From the NCBI GenBank assembly GCA_942493375.1, contig OW818698.1, positions 4,278,001 to 4,342,000 of the forward strand: 64,000 bases of DNA, read 5' to 3'. The stretch is from G942493375 sp942493375 (GTDB taxonomy: Bacteria; Armatimonadota; UBA5829). Shown here piece after piece: positions 34,890 through 44,550 of the stretch. The position numbers and the translations under genes are program-made. Numbering within the stretch: position 1 is the first letter of the stretch; every line of letters starts with the position of its first letter. The notes beneath the pieces were generated by a model. It did no database searches, had not been told where the DNA came from, and saw nothing but the letters and a program-made list of their open reading frames with translations.

Positions 34890-37211
34890 ATGAGAAATCT
34901 GACATTACTTGCTGTATTAGTTCTAATACTCGTCGTATTTGCTGCCAACTTTGCTTCTGGTAAAGTGGTGAAACTCTATGTTTCTCCGAAAGGTAGCGAC
35001 AACAATCCAGGTACTCTTGCCAAACCATTCCGAAGCATTACTCGCGCCAGGGATGTCATCAGAGATTTGAAGAAGTCTGACGGGAGTAATGTTTTTACTG
35101 TAATACTCCGGAAAGGCCGATACTACCTGACTGACACAGTCAATCTCACTGCGGAAGACTCTGGTCAGGACGGCAGTCCCATTACCTATACCAACTATCC
35201 TGGTGAAGTACCGGTGATTGTCGGAGGAACCCGTGTCCAGGGTTGGAGCCCATATAAGTCCGGAATCCTCAAAGCTTCTATGCCTTCAATAAAAAATGTA
35301 AACCCAACGGAGTTTGAGGTTACCGAGAATGGTGTTCCTGCAGTCCTTGCTCGTTCCCCTAATGAGGGCTGGTTCAGGCTTGAGAGTCCGACAATCGAAC
35401 CTTTCTGGTCGTTCTGTTATAAGCCAGGTGAGATCAATCCAGCCAAGTGGAATGTCACCCAGCTTCAAGTGCATCTGATTATGATGGGGACCTATTTCTC
35501 AGAGCATATACCTATTGTAAAAGTAGATGCCCGGGAACGAAGGCTCTTCACTCAGTTTAAGATGAGGGATAAATTCTACAACCCAATCGCCGGTAAAACC
35601 TATACCGTAGAGAATGCACTGGAACTTCTTGATACTCCTGGTGAATACTTTGCAGACCACAAGACTGGAATTCTTTACTACTACCCTCTGAGTAAATCAA
35701 CTAAAACTTTCATAGTTGAGACATCTGTGCTCAAACCTGTGATAAGTATCAAATCCGATTCTAATGAGAATCCGGTCAAGAACATAGTTATAAGTGGTCT
35801 GTGCTTCCAGGGAGGGCAAAACCAGATAGAGACAATGTTTGCAGAGAAGATAACCATACGCGATTGCCGTCTTCTGAATGCTGCACAGGACAGTATAAAG
35901 TTACTCGCTGGTTCCTCGAATGTTACTGTGACCGGATGCGAAATAGCAAATGTTGGTGTGAACGGGATACGCTTCCAGGGCACTTTCCCTGATCCTAAAA
36001 CCGGAAAGAAGATGGCTGCGGCTGAGTATAACCTGATCCACAACAACTACATCCACCAGATAGGGCGTCTGTCTATATCCGGCAACGGTATCTATATGGT
36101 CAATGCAGCAAACAGAAATACGATTTCTAACAATCTGATTACCGACACAACCAAGTCGGGAATTATGATGTTCTCTATGTGGGACATCCCGCGCGAGTGG
36201 GGTGTGATGAATGACAATGTGATCAGAAAAAACCAGCTGGCACGCTGTGTGACCCAGGGTTGGGATGGAGGAGCCTTTTATATAGGTGCTACTACTGATA
36301 ATAATACCTTTGAGAACAACAGGGTCTGTGATGCCTGGTCGTTCTTCAATGCTACCTGGCCCCAGCCGGAGGACCGTCCGGATGATGTATGTTCTGTGGA
36401 CTTCGATCCTGGGCTCACTTACAATACCTATATTCGCAATAACCTGTTCTATGGAGCGAACGCGTCGACCTTTGAGAATGGCCGGTTTGAGGATGAGACA
36501 CTGCTCTCCAACAACTATTTCGAAACCCTTGATCAGCCGGGGCAGTTGATGTTCAAGGGAGTCTGGACTGATATCACCAAAGTTGATCCAAAACCGTTCG
36601 ATATCTCCAAGATTAATAATGACATTGGTTTGACTGCTGACTATAAATACCCTCACCCTCAGGAAGCCGACAGGCCAGTGGTGTTCCCATTCAAGTGCGG
36701 ATTTGAGGGAACTATAAGTCCGTTCTATCTGCTCCGTTATAACAATGGTATGCGGTTTGAGTATCTATCGAATAGTCCGACAAAGGATGGCAAATATGCG
36801 TTTAAGATAGACAAGGATGTCTGTTACATACGATACCGGCATCCATCACTAATCAACAAGCGGGTCAGTATCTGGATGTATGATGATCCGGTTAAGAAGA
36901 AAGCAAAATGCGCAGCTAAATTAATCGGCCAGAATGGATCCAGCGCTGCGATCGGTGTTGATGGTTCAGGGAAGTATATTGGAATAGCTGGTGATAAAAT
37001 TATTGCTTCTAAAGTTGATCGTAAGGCTGGTTGGCATGAGTTGGTTTTTGACTTCACTTCACATCCTGAACGCGGTTGTGCAATGAGTATCGACGGCTGG
37101 GCGTGCGGTGAAGCTCCTGCACTTACGAAGTTTGAAGCTATAGAGATTGGCGATCCGGATTTTGGGTCGGACAGCACGGGATTGTGTTTTGACAGCCTGT
37201 CAATAGAGTGA
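34890..37211 (+). CDS. large secreted right-handed beta-helix protein (GH141-like)
   Basis: A 773-residue exported protein. After the signal peptide (about 1-24) comes LYVSPKGSDNNPGTLAKPFRS, then GKYY-type and YPGEVPVIVGGTRVQGW motifs. This opening is typical of a beta-helix family that includes GH141 fucosidase/xylanase members. Many NxIxxN-type rungs fill residues 260-560. A C-terminal beta-sandwich from about 590 resembles a concanavalin-like lectin domain. ATG 34890 is chosen because GGAGG (34879-34883) precedes it; ATG 34875 lies upstream of that site. The GH141 link is an inference from architecture. Confidence 0.75.
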   Translation: MRNLTLLAVLVLILVVFAANFASGKVVKLYVSPKGSDNNPGTLAKPFRSITRARDVIRDLKKSDGSNVFTVILRKGRYYLTDTVNLTAEDSGQDGSPITYTNYPGEVPVIVGGTRVQGWSPYKSGILKASMPSIKNVNPTEFEVTENGVPAVLARSPNEGWFRLESPTIEPFWSFCYKPGEINPAKWNVTQLQVHLIMMGTYFSEHIPIVKVDARERRLFTQFKMRDKFYNPIAGKTYTVENALELLDTPGEYFADHKTGILYYYPLSKSTKTFIVETSVLKPVISIKSDSNENPVKNIVISGLCFQGGQNQIETMFAEKITIRDCRLLNAAQDSIKLLAGSSNVTVTGCEIANVGVNGIRFQGTFPDPKTGKKMAAAEYNLIHNNYIHQIGRLSISGNGIYMVNAANRNTISNNLITDTTKSGIMMFSMWDIPREWGVMNDNVIRKNQLARCVTQGWDGGAFYIGATTDNNTFENNRVCDAWSFFNATWPQPEDRPDDVCSVDFDPGLTYNTYIRNNLFYGANASTFENGRFEDETLLSNNYFETLDQPGQLMFKGVWTDITKVDPKPFDISKINNDIGLTADYKYPHPQEADRPVVFPFKCGFEGTISPFYLLRYNNGMRFEYLSNSPTKDGKYAFKIDKDVCYIRYRHPSLINKRVSIWMYDDPVKKKAKCAAKLIGQNGSSAAIGVDGSGKYIGIAGDKIIASKVDRKAGWHELVFDFTSHPERGCAMSIDGWACGEAPALTKFEAIEIGDPDFGSDSTGLCFDSLSIE

Positions 37212-37218
37212 TTGAGTA

Positions 37219-37749
37219 TTACAGTTTGAGGGGCGCTCCAAAGACGAATTTGGCGGTGAAGTATACTACGCCGAACCCGTAGATAATATCGAGATATATT
37301 ATAGATCCAAGCGCCCCCAGCCAAATTAACATCACAAGCGGAGTTCCGATTATCTTAGTCATTACAGGCGCTCCTCTGGACCAGACTGCCGTCCAGATAG
37401 CCTTAGCATCTCCGGTGCTGGGAAAAGAGTGCATGGCGATTGAGATACCCAGCCAGATAATTACGTAGATAGTAATCGGATTGCTGGCGATTATTTCCTT
37501 TCCAAAAAAAGGTCCTCCAAGTAGAGCACCGAGTATGGTGTTTACAAAAAGTGGTCCGATACCAATCAGGATGCTTGCCCAGGCACTGCGGGGCATATCG
37601 TGAATGACATACCCCGCTGGATTGCCCAATCGGAAATAGCATACCTTATGCACTTTCACCCCCACTATTCGGCACATCATCAGGTGAGCCATCTCGTGCA
37701 CAATAACTCCGGGAAATGTGAGTATGGATACTATAAAAGCAGGGATCAT
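37219..37749 (-). CDS. M50-like membrane metalloprotease
   Basis: A 176-residue membrane protein with four or so hydrophobic segments. The first carries the zinc motif HEMAH (H18, E19, H22), followed by the GVKV element. A later helix has the HSFPSTGDA sequence (about 107-115), which supplies the third ligand in minimal site-2-protease relatives. Such proteins cut substrates inside the membrane, often in stress or developmental signalling, but the substrate is unknown. It converges on the beta-helix gene, ending seven bases away. GGAG lies before the ATG. Confidence 0.78.
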   Translation of the reverse strand: MIPAFIVSILTFPGVIVHEMAHLMMCRIVGVKVHKVCYFRLGNPAGYVIHDMPRSAWASILIGIGPLFVNTILGALLGGPFFGKEIIASNPITIYVIIWLGISIAMHSFPSTGDAKAIWTAVWSRGAPVMTKIIGTPLVMLIWLGALGSIIYLDIIYGFGVVYFTAKFVFGAPLKL

Positions 37750-37929
37750 TTGGTAATACTCCGGATAGTTATGTGCATCATGTATGTCCGCAGTCTAGCA
37801 CGGTCCGTATTATTGGTCAATTAGTCCGTCACTTCAATCAGGCGAAGTGCTTGACACTTACTCATGAAACATGATTACATAGACCCACATTGCGCGGATG
37901 TAAACTGCATATAATCCGGGAGTATACCT

Positions 37930-39342
37930 ATGAGAACTGTATGTCTATGTTTTGTTCTGCTTCTTTCACTCGTTGCTCCAGCGATGGCAGCTGTCAAGAT
38001 AGACAGGGCCTATGGCTGGCAGGATGGGATAGGTCTGTCCAGTATGCCTCTGGTGCAGAAAAGTAAATCTATAATTTCTGTGCGCCTTATCAACGCCGAT
38101 GAGGTTGACGAGACTGCAGATGTTACTCTACTGGGAAGCGATGGCAAGACAGTAATTGGTAGTACAAGGATTACCATACATGCTAAGAGCAGCGTGATAG
38201 CATCCATTCCGTGGACTCCCGTTTCAAATGGTTGGAAAAAGATAATTGTAGTAACCGGGAGTCAGCGTGCTTCAGCATCTGTGCCGATAACAGTGCGTAA
38301 AATATACTTTCCATGGTACAATAACGCCCCTGATTCTGATCGAAAACTCAAATATGCAAATGTGGTTCTATCGACTGGATCTGATTCACACGAATACTGG
38401 AAGTCTCGTGGAGCTGTTCCCTGCAGTTGGAAAGGGGCAAGGAGTTCTGTTACATTCCAGACTCCCAAAGAATATGCAACGTATCTCGGAGAAGGAGTTA
38501 CTGAGAGCGGTGCTCAGGGCATCCTGATTGATGAAATGGGGGGCTATTCGGAATGTGACATACCCGGGGATATCTATTATCAAGGGTTGGATGAGTTCAC
38601 GAAAAGCAGAGACGATCTTTTTGTAGGCCTTTGGGCTTGCGGATCATTAAAGGCCCCATTCTGTAATATTACTAGAAATATATACAGGACCAAGGGGATT
38701 AATCTTCTGATGCTGGAAGGATATCTGAATTTTATGGAGCAGGAGCTCAACGGAATTGATCGTTATGCGTATTTTGACCAGCGGATAGGGGTTGCCAGAG
38801 CCCAGGATGTGCTCAGTAATGCTGTAATGATCCTTGGGATAAAGGGGCATGAAGATAAATATCCTCTCACAGGTAGTGACCTTGAGGACCAGGTTATATA
38901 TGTCAGGACACACGCTCCTGAGATGCCTGGGATTGGTTTCTTCTGCACGGGGGGAACAAAACCTGGCATACCTATGTATGCTGACGCTCTCTGCAGAAAA
39001 TATTTTATAGATCCGGTTATTGCAGTATGGGACCGGGATGTGCGGGTTTCAAATGTGACTCCCAAGGCTGGTGAGACAATACGCGTATCTATTGATGTAT
39101 ATAATATTGGTGGCATTGACGCAAGAAATGTGCTGGCGAACTTCTATGATGATGAACGAATGATTGATGGATGCCAACTCTCTATTCCAGCCGGAGGCGG
39201 TATTCCTTCTGGCAGAACCACCGCAACTGTGGATTGGAAAGCTGTTCCCGGTTGGAATGAGATAACAGTTCAAATAATTCCACCAGATGGTATGTCAATG
39301 GTCTCGGGTGTGGCTACAAGAAGAATATTTGTAAGATACTAA
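37930..39342 (+). CDS. secreted protein with CARDB-like domains, unknown
   Basis: A 470-residue exported protein (signal peptide 1-20). Residues 21-115 and 370-468 are beta-sandwiches of the CARDB/immunoglobulin kind (VRVSNVTPKAGETIRVSIDVYN). The middle (about 120-360) alternates helix and strand and has QGILIDEMGGY and MLEGYLNF strand ends, suggesting a TIM-barrel-like glycosidase fold. I do not recognise the family. GGGAG precedes the ATG. A hairpin at 39353 separates it from the convergent DUF4091 gene. Confidence 0.68.
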   Translation: MRTVCLCFVLLLSLVAPAMAAVKIDRAYGWQDGIGLSSMPLVQKSKSIISVRLINADEVDETADVTLLGSDGKTVIGSTRITIHAKSSVIASIPWTPVSNGWKKIIVVTGSQRASASVPITVRKIYFPWYNNAPDSDRKLKYANVVLSTGSDSHEYWKSRGAVPCSWKGARSSVTFQTPKEYATYLGEGVTESGAQGILIDEMGGYSECDIPGDIYYQGLDEFTKSRDDLFVGLWACGSLKAPFCNITRNIYRTKGINLLMLEGYLNFMEQELNGIDRYAYFDQRIGVARAQDVLSNAVMILGIKGHEDKYPLTGSDLEDQVIYVRTHAPEMPGIGFFCTGGTKPGIPMYADALCRKYFIDPVIAVWDRDVRVSNVTPKAGETIRVSIDVYNIGGIDARNVLANFYDDERMIDGCQLSIPAGGGIPSGRTTATVDWKAVPGWNEITVQIIPPDGMSMVSGVATRRIFVRY

Positions 39343-39352
39343 ACCAGATTCC

Positions 39353-39388
39353 GGGCATTTCCGGAGATTACTTATATCGGAAATGCCC
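39353..39388. terminator. hairpin between convergent genes
   Basis: GGGCATTTCCG (39353-39363) and CGGAAATGCCC (39378-39388) are exact complements with a 14-base loop, positioned between two converging genes. Confidence 0.65.
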
Positions 39389-39403
39389 ACAATCCTGCTG
39401 TAG

Positions 39404-41995
39404 TTACTTCTTCAACAATATAATATGCTTTACCATACCTGCCCGTAATGTGTCCAGGTCGCCATTTTGGATATCCATCGTGTTAAGATATTTCTCTGCT
39501 GCTTTTGCTTGTGTAATCTTCTTGGACGCTTTGGCATTCTTGATGGCATTTAGAAGTGTTGTCAGGTAGCGGACATCGGTTACACCCTCGCGGTAGCCTT
39601 CCCAGGCGATAGTGTCGATGACTCCGGTTGTGGTTGGGTAGGTGAAGTTGTGGTCGCGGTAGGTTATATCATCAAAGTCATTCCAGATGTTCCCGAATGC
39701 ATGCTGATAGGCGTAAGTGCAGGCACCGTCAAAGGTTTGCTTCCAGAGCAGGAGTCCGAAATTACGTCGATAAACCAGTGGATTTTCCGCACCTCCCTGG
39801 GGATTCGCATAACTCCAAATAGCATGTTTCTTCGAATGCCACTGTTTGGCTTCCTTTTTAGATGGAGCACCAGCATATACCAGTATGTCCAGCAGATCGC
39901 CTACTGCAGCAAATGTGCCTCCGTATCCAGCGACGAATAATTTGACACCGACTTCGTGTGCGGCTGCGAATGCTTTGCGCTGAGATGCAAGCACTTCACC
40001 TGTTGCTTCATCGATCCCGTATACATACAGGTTTTTTACGCCATATTTGTTGCAGAACTGTTTAGCGTCTACACAAGATTGTCTGAACTCTTCCAACCCT
40101 TCAGGAGTAGTAAACTTGAATGACCCGACACCTGTCCCCAGGAAGTAAAGGGAGGTTCCTTTCCAACCTGCTTCACGGAACAGCGTCAGATAACGACCAA
40201 GAAGTTTTGTATCACCAATGTTCTGGTAAACGGTTGGATTATCTACCCCGTGCTCTATCATGTTTTTGAGTTCGTTTTTTAGCTGTTCTTCACTCTTGTA
40301 TTCTGAACTGATGCTTCCATTTTTCCAGTCTTTCCCTAACACACCTCTGTAATAGATCGATGATACATAATATGGAGCATCCAATTTAAATGGTAGGACA
40401 GTCAAGTTTAACTTAATGTCACCGAGGGTCTTGTCGCCATCGGTGAGTGTTATTTTACTGTAGTATTTTCCTGGTTTGGTTTTCTCAGGCACTTTGATGG
40501 TGATCCAAAATTGCTGGTTTTTCCTGGCATTCAATGTTATCGGCATCAGGTTGGGCGCGTCTGTTATAGGAAAATCCTGCACCGAATGTGTACCCATATC
40601 TGAGGTGGATTTAGATGCATCACTGATCCAGAGGTATTTCTCCCCATCCTGGAAATTGCCACGGACATAGTTGTCCTGTTTTTCGTAATCGACTTTAACC
40701 AGTCTATCGTCATTGAGCAGTAGCTCCGGAACCAGTATGCGATGGAGTTTGTCCTGACCGATATTTGACCATGCAGACCCCGCCTGATACCAGCACTTTA
40801 CAAGTTTAATATCCACGCTTGAGGCTTGAATAGTATTTTTATCATTCTTTAGATTACTAGCCTTGACTTTCAGTGCATTCAGATCAGTCGAAGAACGCAC
40901 AACAAAGCTGCCCGGAACATATTGTCCCGGGCAAGCCGACAGGTTTATGGTATCGGTGATAGTACCAGCTATGAAGTTATCTGAAGGTAGTATTTTGTTG
41001 TCGGTAACTGGAGTGACTATTGTGACCCGGATATTGTTAAATTTGATCTTACCGGAAGCAATGTCCAAAATGGTCTTCTGCATAGAATTCAGTTGCTTGA
41101 TCGATGAGTCGATAAAAGTCTGGTCAATTATTTCAAGGTAAGGTTTTGCCTTTGCCGATGTCAAACGTGCTTGAGCATTTGTCAGGCAAGTCAGTGCATC
41201 TTTTCGAAGCTCAGCAGCCTCTCCAGTCACCTGGTCCATATTGGAGAGTTGGCTGGATGCACTTGCCAGCGCAGTGTCCCAGGATGCAATCTTTTTTGTT
41301 ATCTTGTTTTTTACATTCGCCCATCTGGACTGTATGACACTATCATAGGCTTCACTATCCGGTACGTGGCCTTCGATTTTAATATCATCCAGATATATAA
41401 TCGTGCGTTTTGCTGTATCGCCATACATGAAAATGCCAATACGATCTGTGTATATGCCTACAGGTGACTTATCTGTTCCTACTATCTCGTCAGTCGAAAT
41501 TCCCCACATATACTGTACTACCAGACCGACCGATTGCTTGCCATCAGCCAGCAGGTCTCCCTGCACTTGCTTCCATTCTCCGTTTGTAGTCGCGAGTGTG
41601 CTAAGTGGAGAGCAACCCGAGTTTGGGGATGGAGGAAAAATATAATTAAAGCCCGGACCAGCAGTTCCCTGGTTCTCATCCGGTACATAAACCCAGGCAG
41701 AGAATTTCAGTTGGCCCTGCACCGGGATCTTGATCGGAATGCCAAAATACAGGTATCGGCCCTCGTCGAACGTTACATCTATCTTATACGACTGTTTGCC
41801 GGAATGAGCTTTTTCAGTTGTCAATCCCTGGAAGTTAACTGTGTATTTAGCACCAATAGCCCAGGGATCTTTAGATACCGGATCTTGATCTTCAAAATCC
41901 TGAGTATACACAAATGGCTTCAATTCCAGCTTTTGTGCACAGACCATATTTGAGATCAGGAGAACAATGCAAATGAGCATCAACAAGAACCGCAT
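39404..41995 (-). CDS. secreted DUF4091 protein with N-terminal binding module
   Basis: An 863-residue exported protein (signal peptide 1-20). Residues 25-215 form a jelly-roll that looks like a carbohydrate-binding module (FVYTQDFEDQDP to IIYLDDIKIEG). A helical linker (about 220-310) follows, then Ig-like and barrel domains, and a DUF4091 C-terminus with IAWEGYREGVTDVRYL. The IWEGYREG-type motif is shared with the 25886 paralogue only in outline; the front modules differ. GGAGG precedes the start. Presumed glycosidase in the GH123 neighbourhood; activity unproven. Confidence 0.82.
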   Translation of the reverse strand: MRFLLMLICIVLLISNMVCAQKLELKPFVYTQDFEDQDPVSKDPWAIGAKYTVNFQGLTTEKAHSGKQSYKIDVTFDEGRYLYFGIPIKIPVQGQLKFSAWVYVPDENQGTAGPGFNYIFPPSPNSGCSPLSTLATTNGEWKQVQGDLLADGKQSVGLVVQYMWGISTDEIVGTDKSPVGIYTDRIGIFMYGDTAKRTIIYLDDIKIEGHVPDSEAYDSVIQSRWANVKNKITKKIASWDTALASASSQLSNMDQVTGEAAELRKDALTCLTNAQARLTSAKAKPYLEIIDQTFIDSSIKQLNSMQKTILDIASGKIKFNNIRVTIVTPVTDNKILPSDNFIAGTITDTINLSACPGQYVPGSFVVRSSTDLNALKVKASNLKNDKNTIQASSVDIKLVKCWYQAGSAWSNIGQDKLHRILVPELLLNDDRLVKVDYEKQDNYVRGNFQDGEKYLWISDASKSTSDMGTHSVQDFPITDAPNLMPITLNARKNQQFWITIKVPEKTKPGKYYSKITLTDGDKTLGDIKLNLTVLPFKLDAPYYVSSIYYRGVLGKDWKNGSISSEYKSEEQLKNELKNMIEHGVDNPTVYQNIGDTKLLGRYLTLFREAGWKGTSLYFLGTGVGSFKFTTPEGLEEFRQSCVDAKQFCNKYGVKNLYVYGIDEATGEVLASQRKAFAAAHEVGVKLFVAGYGGTFAAVGDLLDILVYAGAPSKKEAKQWHSKKHAIWSYANPQGGAENPLVYRRNFGLLLWKQTFDGACTYAYQHAFGNIWNDFDDITYRDHNFTYPTTTGVIDTIAWEGYREGVTDVRYLTTLLNAIKNAKASKKITQAKAAEKYLNTMDIQNGDLDTLRAGMVKHIILLKK

Positions 41996-42079
41996 GGGAA
42001 TGCCTCCACAATTACTGATTAATTTAGAGGATAGGCCTTTGTGGAGGTGGATGTCAAACAGACGAATAGCAGGTAGTTA

Positions 42080-42157
42080 TGTCCTATAAGTCCTAATTGT
42101 CCTATTGGTCTTTCTTGTTTCCGCAAGACCAATAAGGCAAATAGGACTTATAGGACA
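42080..42157. repeat. 33-bp-arm inverted repeat, MITE/REP-like
   Basis: Arms 42080-42112 and 42125-42157 match in 30 of 33 positions around a 12-base loop. Each arm itself repeats the word GTCCTA, so the element may have grown by short duplications. It sits right after the nitrilase stop codon and could also end that transcript. Confidence 0.8.
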
Positions 42158-42175
42158 ATGTAGAGCGATTTTTGA

Positions 42176-43075
42176 TCACTTGAGCATGTCCACACGCATT
42201 TTCGAGCTTCGGGTGTAGTAGTCTTTTTCCAGTTCCAGGTCGAATTCGGTGACGATGTCCATAGCAGTTACATCCGGCAACCGGCTGGAGAGCATGGCAG
42301 CGCTTTCGATGTAGATGTAATTAATATCAACCGCTGGTCCATATTTAGCTTTGACAGCTGAGAACTTATCGCGGTTGTAATCTCCGTGAATTACTACATA
42401 GTCCAGGTTTATATTGAGTGTCATTATAGATGAATGGTCCCAGGGTTTTATGACAGGATGCCCAATGGGATTGACGACTGCTGAGTATGGCTCTCCAGCA
42501 CATGAGACGAAGTAGAACCTGTAGAGCTTAGCCCAGGCTTGCATTAAATCCAGTCCCTGGAACATCGATGGAAAAAATACTAGTTTTGCTTCCTGGGATG
42601 ATATTCTTTCGATGACTTCCTTGTAACACAGATCGAAGCATATTGCACAACCTATAGGACCGAACTCGGTATGGAAAACATCAAAATCCAGAGGGCCGGG
42701 GGTAATGTCATCACGCATTTCGTAGTCGGTTGGGAATGTCTTGCGATAGATACCAAGCACAGAGCCTTCGCGGTCAAACCAGACCATCGAGTTATGGACT
42801 TTGCCATTTTTGCGCTCATAAACAGGCATAAGCAGATTTACATGGTGCATTCGAGCAAGTTCTGAAGCCTGACTGGTGACTCTACCGCCTATCTCTTCGG
42901 CAGCTTCATGCTTCTGATCTCTTGTCAGGCCTATATACTGGAAGGTTTCAGGGAGGCAGATGATATCGGGCTTATCGGATGCAGCTTCAGCAATCATACC
43001 TGCTGCTTCTTCCATCGAAGCCTCAACACCGTTTCCTCCGGCACAAGAGAGACTGGAAATTCTTACTTCGTTCAT
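42176..43075 (-). CDS. carbon-nitrogen hydrolase (nitrilase superfamily)
   Basis: A 299-residue cytoplasmic amidase-like enzyme. The catalytic triad is readable: E43 in CLPETF, K112 in IYRKTFP, and C146 in CAICFD. The family hydrolyses amides, ureides or nitriles; substrate cannot be predicted, and no subfamily motif for beta-ureidopropionase or agmatine deiminase partners is seen. A phosphodiester-glycosidase-like gene precedes it by 47 bases on the same strand, so both may be co-transcribed. Confidence 0.9.
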   Translation of the reverse strand: MNEVRISSLSCAGGNGVEASMEEAAGMIAEAASDKPDIICLPETFQYIGLTRDQKHEAAEEIGGRVTSQASELARMHHVNLLMPVYERKNGKVHNSMVWFDREGSVLGIYRKTFPTDYEMRDDITPGPLDFDVFHTEFGPIGCAICFDLCYKEVIERISSQEAKLVFFPSMFQGLDLMQAWAKLYRFYFVSCAGEPYSAVVNPIGHPVIKPWDHSSIMTLNINLDYVVIHGDYNRDKFSAVKAKYGPAVDINYIYIESAAMLSSRLPDVTAMDIVTEFDLELEKDYYTRSSKMRVDMLK

Positions 43076-43122
43076 ATCAGCTCCTGGTCAGGAATCATTT
43101 TATACTGTTTCTTAAATCTGGG

Positions 43123-44235
43123 TTAATGTAATGCTGTGTCTCGGATATAGAAATACATCAGCGATCCACCAGATGGAGCGTTTTCGAAATCCGGGGAGAA
43201 AGTAAGCCTCATTTTATCACTAACCCATCGGGCAGGCACAATATCGTATTTTCCGTCATTTCGAAGAACTGCGAGCTGTGTTAAATCTCCTCCATCTAAA
43301 TTGACAGCACACCATACTCCGAATTGTTTCCAGAATCGTTGTTCATCTGCCACAGTCCATCCCCCGTTTTGAGGAAGATGAGTTCTGAATGCTGAAATGC
43401 TTGAACCTTCAGCATCAGGTTCTTTTACAATAAGTAAATAGACGTGGCGATTATCTTTTGACCATCCCATTGATGTCCTGGAGGTGCGTATGTGGTCGAC
43501 TTTGTGCACAAAACCAGCTTCATCCAGGGCAGGCGGTATTGAGACAGGAAATGGATCTTCACCAGGTTTTGGAAATGGTTGCAGGCGAAGTGGCTGGCCA
43601 TTATGTATCAGACATGATGCACCTTCCGCTGCATAATCATATTCTTCAGAGAGAGTATGAAAATCTGGCATGTGCATTACTTTGAATACCGGTTTGCCCT
43701 TCTTGTATTTAACTCCAACTGTCCAGCGTATGGTACCGACATTGTATAGTGCTTTACTATTTAATACTACCGGAGCAACGTGTCTTGCTATCTCTCCGGA
43801 ATATTGGAAGAACAATCCATTCCAGGCTGCAACGACTTTACCTTTTCCGGATTCATTCAGATGGCGGGTTATCTGCGCAACACCACGTCCACTGAACTTG
43901 TTTTGATCATCAAAAGGCACTGCATCATCCTGATCCTGATCGTATAATTCCAAGCGCAGATTGGGATTATCTTGGAAGTCAAAATCGAATAGCTCCAAGA
44001 AAGTGCCATCCGATGATGATCTATCTATCCAATGGGTGACTCCTTGATGGGGGTTGTCGGATTTGGCAGAAAGCCATGGCCAGCAAGCCATTGGAGAGGG
44101 TGCGTTTGTATATGATTCTGGATTATTAATATGAGAACGTGAGGAGTGGCGGATAGCAGCTATGCAAATAATTACCAACAAGAGTCCCAGAACGCCTGTA
44201 CCCCATTGTAGACTATTAACCTTTAATCGAAACAT
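43123..44235 (-). CDS. phosphodiester glycosidase (NAGPA)-like anchored protein
   Basis: A 370-residue protein with one N-terminal membrane segment (about 11-30), then a NAGPA/DUF2233-type domain. The landmarks are VAAWNGLFFQ, the RTSRTSMGWS motif and the closing NLDGGDLTQL. NAGPA enzymes remove N-acetylglucosamine from phosphodiester-linked sugars such as wall teichoic-acid-like or lysosomal-type signals; bacterial members act on cell-wall or exopolysaccharide phosphodiesters. ATG 44235 follows GGTGG; ATG 44265 would add ten residues. The protein is thus tethered, with its catalytic part outside. Confidence 0.78.
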   Translation of the reverse strand: MFRLKVNSLQWGTGVLGLLLVIICIAAIRHSSRSHINNPESYTNAPSPMACWPWLSAKSDNPHQGVTHWIDRSSSDGTFLELFDFDFQDNPNLRLELYDQDQDDAVPFDDQNKFSGRGVAQITRHLNESGKGKVVAAWNGLFFQYSGEIARHVAPVVLNSKALYNVGTIRWTVGVKYKKGKPVFKVMHMPDFHTLSEEYDYAAEGASCLIHNGQPLRLQPFPKPGEDPFPVSIPPALDEAGFVHKVDHIRTSRTSMGWSKDNRHVYLLIVKEPDAEGSSISAFRTHLPQNGGWTVADEQRFWKQFGVWCAVNLDGGDLTQLAVLRNDGKYDIVPARWVSDKMRLTFSPDFENAPSGGSLMYFYIRDTALH

Positions 44236-44307
44236 AATCCACCATCGGTGTGCGAGATATAGCACATTCTACATCAGATCGAGTATTAACATCTAATTCA
44301 ACAGATT

Positions 44308-44386
44308 TAGCGCGCATTATTCGTGATTGCCTTGCTTTCGCCCTTACTGCCGGTCGAAAGCAGAGTCTGGTGAATAATGCGCGCTA
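44308..44386. repeat. MITE-like palindromic element, copy 2 (inverted)
   Basis: TAGCGCGCATTATTC (44308-44322) and GAATAATGCGCGCTA (44372-44386) are perfect 15-bp terminal inverted repeats. Internally GCTTTCG and CGAAAGC form a second stem. Read on the minus strand it aligns with copies 1 and 3 through CACCA, GCTTT, GGCAGTA and GAAAGC. Confidence 0.75.
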
Positions 44387-44484
44387 GTAGTATAGGATAT
44401 GAATGTCCTGAAAATGGCGGTTGGAACATGGATGAGTTAGGCGATCAGCAGATATTGAAATAGAATGACGGATACGGTTGTCAT

Positions 44485-44516
44485 TAAAAACGCCCGGCTC
44501 ATATAAACCGAGCGTT
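44485..44516 (-). terminator. Rho-independent terminator for the 44551 gene
   Basis: On the minus strand AACGCTCGG pairs with CCGGGCGTT (one G-U) and is followed by a T run. It lies 35 bases after the stop codon of the upstream minus-strand gene. Confidence 0.8.
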
Positions 44517-44550
44517 AGAAAACAATACTGGTATTCTTATTAACGGATTT

